Of a stretch of 64,000 nucleotides of DNA, positions 45,157-57,581 are shown in pieces; positions within the stretch are counted from its first letter, which is position 1; each line of letters opens with the position of its first letter. The position numbers were made by a program, and so were the translations under genes. The stretch lies in contig NW_004191832.1 in NCBI RefSeq assembly GCF_000330505.1, forward strand, positions 373,309-437,308. Reading direction: 5' to 3'. The notes below the pieces were generated by a model that saw nothing but the letters and a program-made list of their open reading frames with translations, was not told the origin of the DNA and searched no databases. The DNA comes from Entamoeba invadens IP1. Lineage: Eukaryota; Evosea; Mastigamoebida; Endamoebidae.

Positions 45157-45807
45157 TTTTTTATTTATTTAATAATGTGACGTATTGATATATTATCACA
45201 TTTCAAACATGTTTATTATTTTTAAATGTTTTGTTAAAATAAAATAGTTAATCTTTTTAAACCTCCCAAAATTATAATAATAATTATTATTGTTGTGTCA
45301 ATAGTAGGCTTTTTAAAATGAATACAAAAAACTAAAATACTTTATAAATTGGTTTTAGATGTTTGATTTGAAATATATATATATCATGTTAAAAACCCTT
45401 TTTAGATTTATAATTCTTAATTATTTTGACACTTTTTATAATTCACGTTTTGTTCAAAGTTTTTATAACGATACATCATTTAACAAATAATAATAAAATA
45501 ACATTGAAGTAATTTTTTAAATTCACAAAAAAATAAAAATTCAAAATAATATTAACGTTTTTAAACACCATTTTGTAAATGCCAACGTCATTTTAACATT
45601 AAAAATAACAATTTCATTTTTATTATTATTTCGTGGATTATTGACAAGATTCTTTGTTCTGTAAATGTCTGATGCTGTGCTTTTCAATCACAGAAGAAAA
45701 AACCATCAAAATAAAATGGTTTTGTATAGTAAAAAATGAAATTAATATTAGTTTTAATAATTATTTATTTTTCTTATAAATATAAATCTTGTATTCTAAA
45801 ATAATAA
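45157..45807. other. A+T-rich intergenic stretch
   Basis: No gene is seen. A TATAAATATAAA box lies about 35 bases before the LRR gene start. Confidence 0.4.
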
Positions 45808-46722
45808 ATGAGTCAAATAGACAGTTATAATATGATGATTGTTTCACAATTTTTTAAGTCTCTAAATGACTTTATCCACATCGAATTTGTATGTAAAAAG
45901 TACAAAGACAATTTATCCAAATTTCACTACAACCCGATTCCTATAACTCGAAAAACTCAAAAATACTTTCCAAATTTGGAAACCCTACATTTATATTCAA
46001 AATATTCGTCAAAACTTTCTTTTAAAAAATTGTATTCCGTTGTTGTTCATTTTAATGTGAAATTCGATGACATTCAAAAATTGCATATTAAGAATTGTCC
46101 AGTCGAAAACGTTCTTTATAAAAATATTGAAATAACACGAGAATATATAAAATCTCAACAATTACCACCAGAAGCATTTTTTAATGTATCACACGACATA
46201 AATTATATAAATCTAACCAACTTTGTCGTTCCTCAAAAAGTTCTTTCCATTAATCGTTTTTCGTTTTCATATTGTGCGATGAATTCAATTCAATTCAATG
46301 ACTGTCTCAGGTCGATCGACAAATACGCGTTTTATTGTGTGCGATTACTGTCAAAAATCGAACTTCCAGAGAATATTACACAACTCAAAAGAAAGTGCTT
46401 TGGGCACTGCTTGTGTTTGAAGAATGTTGCAATTAAAAGTCGCGTGAAAGAACTTCCAATAGAAATGTTTTGTGGATGTAGTTGTTTGACTTTTATCAGT
46501 TTGCCTACAACACTCACTTGTATCAAGAGAAAATGCTTTGAAGGTTGTTTTTGGTTGCCAAATATCAGTATTCCAGAAAACGTTGAAATTATAGGAGAAA
46601 GGTGTTTTAAAAATGATATTTATCTTACTAATATTATACATGGAAATAAAATCAAATATATAGGAAAGGGAACATTTGATGGGTGTAAAAATTTAAATCA
46701 TTTGGACTTGTTAAAAAGATAA
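45808..46722 (+). CDS. BspA-like leucine-rich-repeat protein, short
   Basis: An intact 304-residue protein. The N-terminal module (MSQIDSYNMMIVSQFF, then CKKYKDNLSKFHYNPIPI) is the Entamoeba version found on BspA-like LRR proteins, including the one at 11750. After a spacer of about 80 residues follow about six LRR_5 repeats of about 23 residues (for example LSKIELPENITQLKRKCFGHCLCLKNV), ending with the half repeat GKGTFDGCKNLNHLDLLKR. Much shorter than the first LRR protein, but the frame is clean. No signal peptide or membrane segment is seen. A role in interaction, at the surface or within the cell, is the family expectation. Confidence 0.88.
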   Translation: MSQIDSYNMMIVSQFFKSLNDFIHIEFVCKKYKDNLSKFHYNPIPITRKTQKYFPNLETLHLYSKYSSKLSFKKLYSVVVHFNVKFDDIQKLHIKNCPVENVLYKNIEITREYIKSQQLPPEAFFNVSHDINYINLTNFVVPQKVLSINRFSFSYCAMNSIQFNDCLRSIDKYAFYCVRLLSKIELPENITQLKRKCFGHCLCLKNVAIKSRVKELPIEMFCGCSCLTFISLPTTLTCIKRKCFEGCFWLPNISIPENVEIIGERCFKNDIYLTNIIHGNKIKYIGKGTFDGCKNLNHLDLLKR

Positions 46723-47450
46723 CAGATAAATAGAAATAATTAATAAATTATTTAATATGGTTTCAATTTAATTTTTTATTATAAAATATATATAACACAA
46801 AATCACTTAGCAACACAATTTACTTTCATTTTTTATATACAATAATAATAAACATATGCTAAAAATCATTTAAACATAAATATATTCTAAGTATACAACA
46901 AATTTACTCTATTTATATAATTATTTAAAAGAACAATATTAAAAACCACAATTGTGTATATTATTATTTTATGTTACAACCAAATATAAATATTATTGGA
47001 CTTTAATACAACGATATTTGATTATTAAACGACACACATACCATTGTAATTTATACTGACAAAAGTGATTATTTAGTGAGTTGTTTCTGATAACACGAGA
47101 ACTCAAATTTTCATTTTACCAAATAATAACACTTAAATTAATCATACTATTTTCATTTATAACATATTAAAACAATATCAAATTGTATAAGTGTTTTAGT
47201 TTTTTCGTTTTTTATAATAATTGTCATAAAAGTTTTTAAATGAAATGTCAGATTAACATCACATGATAAAACTGATTTGACTATGATTCTGGATTACTTT
47301 TCAATGTATTTATCCAATTTGAAACTATTAACAATATTATATATATATATATATTGTCGTTAAAAAATGTTACCAATATCATAAAAACTAACTATATAAA
47401 AAGACATTTTTGAGTGTTTTGATGCATGTGATGATGAATAATATATAGCT
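46723..47450. other. A+T-rich intergenic stretch
   Basis: No gene or RNA is recognised. Confidence 0.4.
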
Positions 47451-48438
47451 ACGATTCAACCGCAACTTCATTCAATTGCAAGAAGTGTTTAGCAGACTGC
47501 AAAACTTGCACTGATGGGACCAAATGCACTTCTTGTCCAGATAACCCACTACTTCTGTTTGAAAACACTGGAAATGTGTTACAGCCACTGAATGCCCATC
47601 TGGATACTACAAAGATAAAACAGCAGCAGCAACATGTAAGAAGTGCAAAACTGGAAACAATTGTCTGACTTGTGAATCCAAGTAAAAGTGTTTGTTTTGT
47701 ATTGATGAATTTTATTTGACAACTAAGGGAATGTGTTTTATGTGTAACACAATTGCTGGATATGAGAAATGCAAATTAGCCACGGATTTTATTTTATGCA
47801 CAACCAACAAGTTCCAACCAGACAAAACTTATAAAAGGATTGCCCAGAAGCGTACTTTGCAAAGGATAAGGTGTGCACTGCATGTGTTGATGTTTGCAAT
47901 ACGAGCACCGAAGAAACAAAATGCACTGTTTGCAAAGACGATGCTCTGATTGTTGAAGACACCAAAAAGTGTGTGAAAGGCAACTGTCCAGAAATGTATT
48001 TCAAAGATGGTGCTGAGAAGATGTGCAAGAGATACACTGATGGTTGCAAAGTGTGCAGCAATGCAACTGACTGCCAAGAGTGTGTTTCACCAAAGATGTT
48101 GGAGGAGGGAACTATGAAGTGTGTTGAGAAATGTCGAGATGGGTTCTTCAATGTCGACAACAAAAAAATGTGGTATGTGCATGGATAACTACATGACGTG
48201 TGCAGCAAAAGAAAAGTGTGACAAGTGCAAAGAAAACTATTTTATGTCAGATGACAAGTGTGTTGACATGTGTCCAGAAAAGTACTTTGAAAAAGAAGGA
48301 AAATGCGAGAAGTGCAAAGACACTTACAACACGCCATACAAACAATGCAACACTGAATGCGAGGTTTGTATGAACAAAAGTGGGACATTAAAGGTGTTAG
48401 TTGTAACTGTTGTGTTTCTCTTGATGATTGCCTTCTAA
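47451..48438 (+). pseudogene. CXXC-rich surface protein (Igl-like), 5' truncated and broken
   Basis: Repeated CxxC modules (for example CKKCLADCKTCTDGTKCTSC, then ECPSGYYKDKTAAATCKKC) of the type found in the Entamoeba Gal/GalNAc-lectin intermediate subunit and related cysteine-rich proteins. It ends in a hydrophobic tail KVLVVTVVFLLMIAF directly before the stop, as expected for a GPI-anchor signal. No start codon or signal peptide is found; the readable sequence begins near 47451. Breaks: a frame change near 47572, an in-frame TAA near 47683, a frame change near 47838 and one at a run of seven A (48162-48168). It would be extracellular and possibly adhesive. Exact subfamily uncertain. Confidence 0.7.
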
Positions 48439-48760
48439 GTTACTTTTTGGTTGGTTTTGTGTTTTAATCTGTTTTTAACACTTGAGATGTGTTGATAATT
48501 TTATAGTTATAATGAATTGTATAAATATAATATGTTATTAATTAATTGTTATAGTTTAATTTATTAGTATCTAATTAATATTTATTAATTTATTATATAT
48601 TATTTATTATAGTATCTTAGTTAATTCATAATTAAATATATAATTGATAATATAATTTGTAGTAGATTAAATAAAAAATTAATAAATAATGAAATTCAAA
48701 CCCATAATTATTGATTTTGGCGATAATTACAAAGACAAAGAAATAAAAAATAAAAAATTA
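48439..48760. promoter_or_regulatory. A+T-rich region with the presumed U3 promoter
   Basis: Holds the end region of the CXXC pseudogene and, within the last 60 bases, the presumed snoRNA promoter. No specific element can be assigned. Confidence 0.3.
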
Positions 48761-48950
48761 GACCGTACGACTAGGATCATTCTTAGAGTATGTCACTTTC
48801 TATTAAACAAATAGAATTCATAAAATAGGATGAAGACTTTCATCACTTCAGTGCCAGAGGGAGATACGCAGCAATGCACGATGAACTGCTTGTTGAGGGG
48901 TCGAGTGCGTGCACAACACTCTGAAATGAGAGGCACTGAAGTCTGTTTGA
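48761..48950 (+). ncRNA. U3 snoRNA
   Basis: Begins GACCGTACGACTAGGATCAT. GAC near the 5' end followed by AGGATCATTCTTAGAGTA matches the universally conserved U3 box A region (GGATCATTTCTATAGT). The 3' domain is closed by an 11-bp perfect stem (48845-48855 with 48932-48942), preceded by a C'-like ATGAAGA and followed by a D-like GTCTGTTT; inside lie a C-like GATGAAC and a CTCTGAAATGA segment. The order, 5' pre-rRNA-pairing domain, hinge, then a closed 3' domain between C' and D, is that of U3, which guides early 18S rRNA processing as part of the small-subunit processome. The length of about 190 bases is plausible. The ends are estimates. Confidence 0.75.
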
Positions 48951-49055
48951 CTATTTTTTGTGTATTTTTATTTTATATTATTATATTTGATAATATTATT
49001 CAAGAATTTAAATTATCAAATAAAACAACAATAACACAATCGAATTGAACTACAA

Positions 49056-49295
49056 TCAGATGAAAGCAAATTGTGAGCGTATTTCAACACGTGTTGGATT
49101 CTTACCTTTTGATTTCTTGTTTTTGAAATTTTGATAAGCCCACCGTTTCTGTTTCTTATCGTATTGCTCATTAAGTGTGATGTATGTGACTGTTTTGATT
49201 GCCTTGTTTTGTAAAGGGGTGTTGTGTTTTGGTGCAAAGTTTTCAAACATTTTTGAGTGGATCACCATGCGTGCTGATGACTGTTTTGACATCAT
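49056..49295 (-). CDS. Small basic protein, unknown
   Basis: 79 codons from the ATG at 49295, Lys/Gln/Asn-rich (KAIKTVTYITLNEQYDKKQ, then RWAYQNFKNKKSKGKNP, ending RVEIRSQFAFI). The internal ATG at 49265 is an alternative start. Balanced composition and predicted beta/alpha mix, unlike the low-complexity ORFs around it, suggest a real gene or its remnant. It lies about 100 bases from the U3 gene, tail-to-tail. No family is recognised. Confidence 0.4.
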   Translation of the reverse strand: MMSKQSSARMVIHSKMFENFAPKHNTPLQNKAIKTVTYITLNEQYDKKQKRWAYQNFKNKKSKGKNPTRVEIRSQFAFI

Positions 49296-50304
49296 TTGTT
49301 TTTACAAAGTTTGGTAATATAATTGTGTTATGTGTATTTCGAATTACAACCAGGTACAACTATTGTTCTAAATTTCAATTTGTTTTTACTTTTTTTACAA
49401 ACATTATTTAAAATTGCATAAGTTTTTGGAGTTTTTTATAATAAGTTTTATATAATGAATTTTTTAATTATTTACATAACATAATTATCAACACAATAAA
49501 AAGTTTCAATAAATTAATAACAGATATACAATATTTTTAATTCAAATTTAATTGTTAAATTAAATTTAAAGTCGAATAACGATTGTTAATGACATTGTTA
49601 TTCAAAAATATCGATTTTAATTTTTGTGTAATTTGTTTGACATTATGTTAAAACAAAATAATCAAATATTAATCATTGTTATTAATTTCATTGTATAACA
49701 AAGTTGATATCCTCAATTTTCATCCTGCAGCTAAATGATTATAATTACATATAAGCGAGATATTATATACATTTTTTTTTCTGAACTATCGTTATATTAT
49801 TTGTCATATAACAAAACACAACAATAAACACTTATTTTCAATAAAAAAACAATAATAATAATAAAATTAAAAAGAAGCACCTATTAAATAACAGTTGTTG
49901 TATTAAGTTTTACTCTTTATTGATACGCTTTCATTTTGAAAAACAGCCTAAAAACAAAACAAGTAACTTTTCAACTATGTAAACATGTAAAATCAAACTT
50001 AAATTTCAAATGATTAAACTAAATTGAGAGGAATTAAATTTTGCAACAGTTTTATAATTTGAATTTTGGCTCAAGTTTGTGTGTCCATAATATATAAAAA
50101 TTATTATACCCCAGAAGTCTAAGAATCAAGATATTGATTTAAAAAATTGGGTTTTTCAAAAAACAATAAGTTGATCTTTTATTAACACTACATTCAAAAA
50201 AATAAAATACATAAATTAGTATTGAGTTACACTAATGACATTCAAATATAATTATTGTTATTAACATTTAAATATAGCATAATTTATATATAACATATTA
50301 TATT
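49296..50304. other. A+T-rich intergenic stretch
   Basis: No gene is recognised up to the end of the truncated kinase fragment. Confidence 0.5.
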
Positions 50305-53300
50305 GGTTATTTGTCAAGCATTTCAACTTCTTTTGTAAATTCATCAACTGTATTCTCTTCATTTGAGTTGGCAACTTGTTTCATCTTCTTTATTGCAACA
50401 ACATTTCCTCTGTAAGTCCGATTGTCAACAATACCAAATGACTATTCGCTGAGTTTCTTTTCAGTTTTAATTTCGTCGTAATCCAAACGTGTTGATTGTT
50501 CCACCAGTGCTTTGATTAAAGTCGAGTTTTGTTTAAGGGTTTCTTGAGGATAAGGTGTATCCTCAGGATCAAAGCTATCCTTATTAAAAAATATTTTTAT
50601 GAGGATACAAAAAACAAATCCATAAGGTTCAGTTCCCCATAAAGCCCACTTTCATACCCCAAGTTATAATTTACACTTAATATTTTGAGTCAAAGTTCAA
50701 ATTTTAAATAATGGTAATAATTTGTCATAAATGCCAAAAAATTAAATACAATCAAAAAATCGTTACGATAATCAGTAAACAAAAACAATAATTATATCTC
50801 GCGAACTTGAGACGGGAAATAACAAATTGTGTATTCAACTTGTTCGTATTATGATTATATACTTATTGAAATTATTTCCGAATCCGTCTTTATAACATAA
50901 TAATTAAAATCTACATTTAAATTGATAATTGTTTTTTTATCAAAATGAAAATTGAAAAAGTCGAAAACACTGATTTAATAAAAATGCATTTTTAAAAAAA
51001 CAAATTTATAAATATTTTTGTAATTTATGCAATTATTCAAATTTATTATAATAACAAAGTTAATCATATTGTGTATAATTTAATATGATTGTTTCATTTT
51101 GATATTAACTTGTGTTTTAAACAGATTTACAGTTCTGAGGATGGCAATTATTTTCTGAGGATGACAGAAATAGAAAGTTTACACTTTTCATCTGTCTGAA
51201 ATGTATATTGAGTAAGTTACTATTTTTGAATATGGGAACACGTCATTTCACTTTTTAGATGTTTAAGTCTGTGTTGATAAAGTCTGTTTGTTACACGACT
51301 TACCATCCTCAGAGATATGTATAGCACTGCCATTATTGATTTAAAATTCTATAAATAAAATTATATTTTCAAAGATTATTTATAAAGTGGGTTTTTGTTA
51401 ATTGATTATATCAAAAATCGTCAAAACACAACAAAAACGCCAAATAATATATAAAATTGTTTATTGAATTAAAGATACATTTATTGAAATTAATATCGTA
51501 TAATAAAAAAATAATATAAACATATATTTCTTGTATGTATATGTTTTGAAAAATAAATAAAACCGTTTATAACAAAAACAATAATTATACAAATTTGTTT
51601 ATTTATCAATCGTTGTTTTATCGATCTTCAAAACCTCGCGTTTTGAATTTGCGCAAATACATAAATTGTCATCGCATAAAGTATTAATTATCAGTATGTT
51701 ATTTGCTATCAATTTTTATTGTTTGAAATATCATGAATTGATTCATAATAAATTGTATTTTTTGTGAAAAAGATTAAAAATTGTTAAATTAATTTGTTTT
51801 GTGATTTTGATAAATAAATCGACTTTTTCGATAAATTAAATTAATTTTTATTGTTTTCATATGAACCAAGGTTAGTCAACTGGTAAATCAGAAAATAGAA
51901 ATAGATTATTTTTTTGTAAAAATCAACTGAAAGAATCATCTTTCAAAAAATCCATAAATAGCATTTTTAAAGAAAATCACGTGTTTCAAAATATACCTTA
52001 TTTATCTTAGGCAAAAAAATCCAAAATGAAAGAAATTATGTTTAAGATATTTACCATCCTCAGAAAAAATAACAATCCTCATGAATCCCTTTACCATAAT
52101 GTAAATCAAGCGAGACAATCATGATTTCGTCACTCAAATCCATTGTGCAATATGGTGTTATAAAGACTTCAAATTCGCATACAAATCCGCTCTTTAAAGT
52201 CACAATTTTGGGTTTTGTGCGAATTTTGTATTTGTCACACTTGTCTTTTGTTGTGATTTGAATTTTCATGTTACTTATAGACTAGTTGTTAACACACAAC
52301 AATTCACGACTTTCATTTTCAATTTGTATTTTGTCACTTTCAACCAAAAAGAAATTTCATTTTTGTTTGAAAAAATAACACCTTCAAGTTTAGTCATAAT
52401 GATATTGGAGCGACTCATCTTGAAAACACAAATATTTTTGGTGTGTTTGTTGTCTTTCTTTTTAAACACAAACAGAACTACAATGATTATAAATGCAATT
52501 ATAACAACAAACATCACAACAACACAAACAACTGGAATACCAACAACCAATCCATAAATCGTGTTTGCAAAATACTATATTTTATTGTCACTCAACTTAA
52601 AGCCATCTGCACACTCCCAACAAATGGAGAATTGTGATGAAATGCAGTTTTGTATTTTAGAAAAGTAAACACACACTCCGTTTCTTAAAACGTTGTCATT
52701 ATCACAATTTGAACACTCAAAAGTGGCATCACAAAAAATGCAGTTTTGACCACATTTGTAACACAAATTGTCTTTCAGTGCAAATCCATTTTCACATAGT
52801 GTGCAACCACTTGTTGTTTTGTTCAAACAGTTGTTCAATTCTTTTTGTGGGTTGCACAGCTTAGTGTTGTTGTTTGGTGTTCTGTAATATCTATCACTGC
52901 AAACAACACAATCACCATCATTGGAACATGTTGCACACGACATGTCACATCTAACGCATTGCTTGCCATCACTTGATCGCATGTACCCGTCTTTACACAC
53001 AACACACCCCTCATATGTCGACATCATCACATCATACACACTCAGTATCTCATTGATTTCAATACACTTGCCATTCTTGATGTACGAATATGAATCACAT
53101 TTTGTGCAATACGTTAAATTCGAGCAATAAGTGCATGGGTACTCACATTTCACACAAACAGAGTTTGAAATGTGATACCCATCACTACATCGCAAACACC
53201 CCTTTGAACTTCTTAATATGAAGTTGTCTGTTGTTGTTTTACTCATTGTTTGAATATTAAGTGTATTTATTGTGTTATTATATTCATCACCGTCAACAAG

Positions 53301-56061
53301 AACATTGGATTTATTGCACTCCAAACATGACACAACACAACACTTACATATTCCCGGTTTTTGTATTTGTCTTGTTTTGGCAAACACCCATTCGTGTCTT
53401 TCTAATAATTTTCTTCGCATTGTTTGCAAACTTTTTCAACAAAATTTTTGCAGTCAATTGAATCTGTTGAAACACACATTCCATCAACTATTATTTTACT
53501 AGTTTTACAAAATATGCAAATTTCTTTGTTTTGAATCATACACTCGTTGTCGTTTGAAATACATCCACCACTTATAGAATGATGGTTATCCTTACATGTA
53601 ATGCACACATCGTTCTTATATTCGGCACAGTTAGAGTCTTGTGAACACAACATGTTTAATTTTAATACAAAATAGTTTTTACATGGTAAGTAGACTTTTT
53701 TACCGATAACATTTTGACAGATCTTAGAATTTTCACAATTTGTAGTTTTTACATTGTTGTCTAATGTCGTGTAATATCCACCATCCGCCAAATAACAAAA
53801 CTCGTTTTGTGTATATCTGCAGTTGTTTATTTTGATACCTTCTTGTGTGTTGTTTTTGTATATCAAACAAGTTGTTTTGTCATTTTGAGTAAGTTGGTAT
53901 TTGCATGTGCTTGTAATTGAATAATCACTATCTGTTGTAATAACATTTTTATAACAGTTATCACATGTTTTTAAAGAATAATTAAAGCATTTATCATTTT
54001 GTTTTTCAATGCATTTTCCATCAATTAAAATGCATTTGTCGTTACACATGAAACACGACGAATTTACTTGATTAATACAACCTTCAATATTAATAACACT
54101 TTTAAATGTATCATAATTATAATGTGTAGTGTTTGAATACGCCAGTAAACACTCTAATTTGTCATCATTCAAAACATAAAATGCATAACATTTAAAACAC
54201 GTTTGTTTTTCATTATTGTATTCACAGAGTTGGCAATTTGGAATCAATTCAAAATTTAAACAACTAATACAAATATTTGTAGTAACTTTCACTTTGCCTT
54301 CTTCGCATGAGATACAATTTCACCAACTGTAATATATTCACCAGAACACGTCAAACAATTACTACTCTTTGGTAAACATTGCACACAATTTGTCACTTGT
54401 AAACAATTGTAACAGTTGTTAAATTTCAAATAAAACCCACCCAAACACTCAACACATTTTTTTTAAACTCGTTAATATTCAAATCACACATGGCACAATT
54501 ACCATTTAACGAACATAAAACACATTCTTTGTTTCCAGTGTTTTGATTTGTGACTTGTTTGTACCGATACTGACATGTTGTGCATTCGCCACTTTCTTTG
54601 AAACAATTTGTGCACTCAAATGGACATGGCAAACACGTTGAAATGTTACCATTTGAATAATAGCCATTAGGACACAATTTACAGTTCCCGTCATAACTAA
54701 GAACTTATCCAGAATAACATTTCAGGCATTTGCCACTGATATTATCACATGTTTCACAGTTGATATCACATGAATTGCAATATGTTTGTCCATCATTTGA
54801 CTGATACATTTTATCTTCACAGTGTTGGCATTTGTTATTTGTTGAATTTGCGTAAATTACGGCGGGACAGATGTGGAAATCAAACAACTCATCTAAACCA
54901 TTGTTAGAAATACAAGTGATGCAGTTTCCATTTGTTTTGTTACACATTAAACACGTTGAATTGCATGACAAACATTTAGATGATCCTTCTGTTGAATAAA
55001 AACCATTTTTGCAAAGAAAACAAGTAGTTGATTGACTAATTGAGTATGTTCCCATTGGGCAGACATCACATTTGTTCTTTTCTTTTTATCATTTGCTGGT
55101 AAATTTGAATATGTTATTTTTTGACGGGGTATACATCGGAAACTATTTTTATAAGTTCCAGTTTTAAAATAAATACACTTATAATCTTCAATAAATTGCC
55201 CCTTCTTACATAAAATGCATTCACCATTAGTTTTGTCACATGTAACACATGAACTATAATTCATACACATTGAACTGTTTGCAAAAGTATAAGTTTGTTC
55301 TAAACGATCCGAACAACCATCTGGACTGTAAAATTGACCTGCTAGACAACTCAAACAAACACTATTTGAAATAAAAAAATATGTAACATGTTAAACAGTT
55401 TCCATTTGTGTCATCACACGTTTTGCATGCTGAGTTGCACGGGGTACAAAAACCACTTCCAGTTGTAGAAAAAATGATTGGTTGGACATTTTGAACATGA
55501 ATTAAAACCACCAGGAGAGAAATATCCAGCTTCACAGGATTTGCAAATACCATCAGAAACAAAACCACAACCAACTGAACAAGAGAGACACTTTCCTGTC
55601 GTTGGACTAAATGAATCACATGTTGTACTAGTGCAAATTGTGCAAAAAGTTGCACCAATCAAAAAGTAAGAACCGAGTGGACAGGTATTTCATTTTGTTG
55701 ATCCAAATTCAGTTGAGTAAGTTCCATATAGACACAATTTACAATAATCATGACCAAGTATAGCCGAAAAATTACCAGGATCACACGGAATTTTAATTCC
55801 ATCTGAAGGACAGTAATAACCTTTTGGACATAAAACACAGATATTAACATTAAGATAAAAACTTGCAAAACAACTTGATTTTTCAAATAAAGCACAAAAA
55901 ACAAAACATAACACAATAACTAGAATGTAAATGGATTTTATTATTAAAACTGTATAATGGCTATAACTCAGAACTATTAAAATGTTAAAATTAAAGAAAT
56001 TCAAACAAATTAATAACTTATTAATACTTTTAAACATTATAAATGTTTTGGTTTTTTTCAA
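50305..56061 (-). pseudogene. Transmembrane kinase (TMK) pseudogene interrupted by a transposon
   Basis: Minus strand, from an N-terminal hydrophobic segment near 55960-55870 (SIYILVIVLCFVFCALF, signal-peptide-like), through several kb of CxxC-rich extracellular modules (CPKGYYCPSDGIKIPC and similar), to a membrane segment near 52540-52470 (VVCVVVMFVVIIAFIIIVVLFVF), a juxtamembrane domain at about 52270-52094, then, beyond the transposon, the kinase N-lobe at 50532-50305 (VVAIKKMKQ with the ATP-site Lys, then FTKEVEMLDK with the helix-C Glu). The kinase stops at a TAA there; the C-lobe is absent. In-frame stops include TGA near 55690, TAA near 54705, TAG at 52575-52577 and TAG in the Gly loop (near 50432), plus frame changes near 55480, 55370, 55080, 54470, 54310 and 53410. 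The gene is certainly dead. Confidence 0.85.
50536..52090 (-). mobile_element. Non-autonomous DNA transposon (right copy), inserted in the TMK pseudogene
   Basis: 1,555 bp, in the opposite orientation to the copy at 1315-2860 and similar end to end. Ends AGGGTTTCTTGAGGAT (plus-strand left) and, read inwards from the right, AGGGATTCATGAGGAT. TTA is present on both sides (50533-50535 and 52091-52093). Reading the minus strand, the host sequence before the element (LHYGK) and after it (QNSTLI) join in frame when the element and one TTA are removed, proving the ends. TWA-type 3-bp duplication is the hallmark of PIF/Harbinger elements. Confidence 0.85.
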
Positions 56062-57581
56062 TCACATTGTTTCTTAAATATAAAAATAATTACAATATTT
56101 AATAAGTGTGTACATAATTGTAAATAATGTTTTGGTTTGTTAGTAAATAGTTATGTATTTAAATAATGAAATCACATACAAATTAATTTGTTTAATGTTA
56201 AAGGTGTTATAATATAAAAAAGAATTTTATAATTCCAAAAACATTGTCCCAATATAAGAAACATGATGACATAAAATGATTTATAATGATATATAAGTTT
56301 AAATCCTTATAAGTCTATTTAATTTTCATAAATTAATGGAAATTATAACTTATTAGGTAATTTTTGCTTTAATTTGAAACTTAAGTTTGTTTAAAAAACT
56401 ATTAAATTTATAAAAACTTGAGAAAGTCTAATAAAATTATTTATTATTAACATTTATAGTTAAAAACAATAATTTCACCTTACAAAATTTGCACATTTTG
56501 TCTGTATCTGTTTAACTTTTGTTGAACTTTAGTCGGGGTTTAACAAAGTAATCAAAAATAGAAGCAAATTTGATTTTATTTTGGTTAAAACTGGGAAATT
56601 GATTGAAAATCAAAACATCAAAAATATAATTAACTCTTATGCTATTGAACAAATATAATTTATAAAAATAAACACAAGGAAGATTTCAAAAAACTATTTA
56701 AAACAACTTATCAATCATTTAACTATAGTTTATTATGTTAATACAAAACTACTATAAAAGTATTTTTATTCATTTAATTTTATACCGATGTAAAACAAAT
56801 AAACATTAAATTGTTAAGGTGACCTCCTAGATTGTCACGACCCAAGTAATCTTATAATCTTTTGAATCGAATTAATTATTTATTTTGTAAATCGGCATTT
56901 TACTTTCCTCTTTACCAAATAACCAAATAATATTTTTTAAAACTGCACAATTTTTTTTCTGAATTTACATATTGTTGAATTAATTATATATAATCACCAT
57001 TAACCTTAACAGATCTTGTAATCAAATTTCACATAACAAATTAATTTACACAATTAGATGTTCAAACAAAAAATATATACAACAGTGTTGATACAAAGGT
57101 AATTATCAAATTAAAATTCAACTTAAATAATGGTTGTTTATTACATTGATTTTATTGATTGTAAATAATAACTTTTGTGTGATGACTATGATATTCATTA
57201 AACAAAAATAAACAATTGTTATCAATTGTGTTGTGTAACTATGTCGATGTGCACAATTTTGTTTAACAACTTTTTGTTGATAATTACATGTAAGAGAGTT
57301 GTTATATTAGATTATTTTTTTAACTATAGTATTCTTATTACTCATATAAAACACACAATTAAACATATATACCTCAGTAACACCACAATATTTATTATTA
57401 TCTAAAACAGAAAAGTTAATTTATTATTAATTTCAATGAAGTAATAATAATAGTTGATGTATTAGTTTTCACTGTTTATCACAACATTTCTATTTTTATA
57501 AAATGTCAAAAATAAAACTTAATTAATTTTTAGTGTTTTAACGTGTAACATCAAATTTGAACTTTAAATTGTAATGATATA
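56062..57581. other. A+T-rich region between two divergent TMK pseudogenes
   Basis: About 1.5 kb, no gene recognised. It would contain both promoters if the two genes were once head-to-head units. Confidence 0.5.

Noticed and set aside
1315..52090. The two inverted 1.5-kb copies as the ends of one giant composite element
   Set aside because: The right copy has its own TTA duplication and both copies have a complete pair of ends, so they inserted independently.
52921..53502. Plus-strand ORFs opposite the CXXC-rich part of the minus-strand TMK
   Set aside because: They are shadows of the Cys-rich frame (TGT/TGC on the other strand) with no features of their own.
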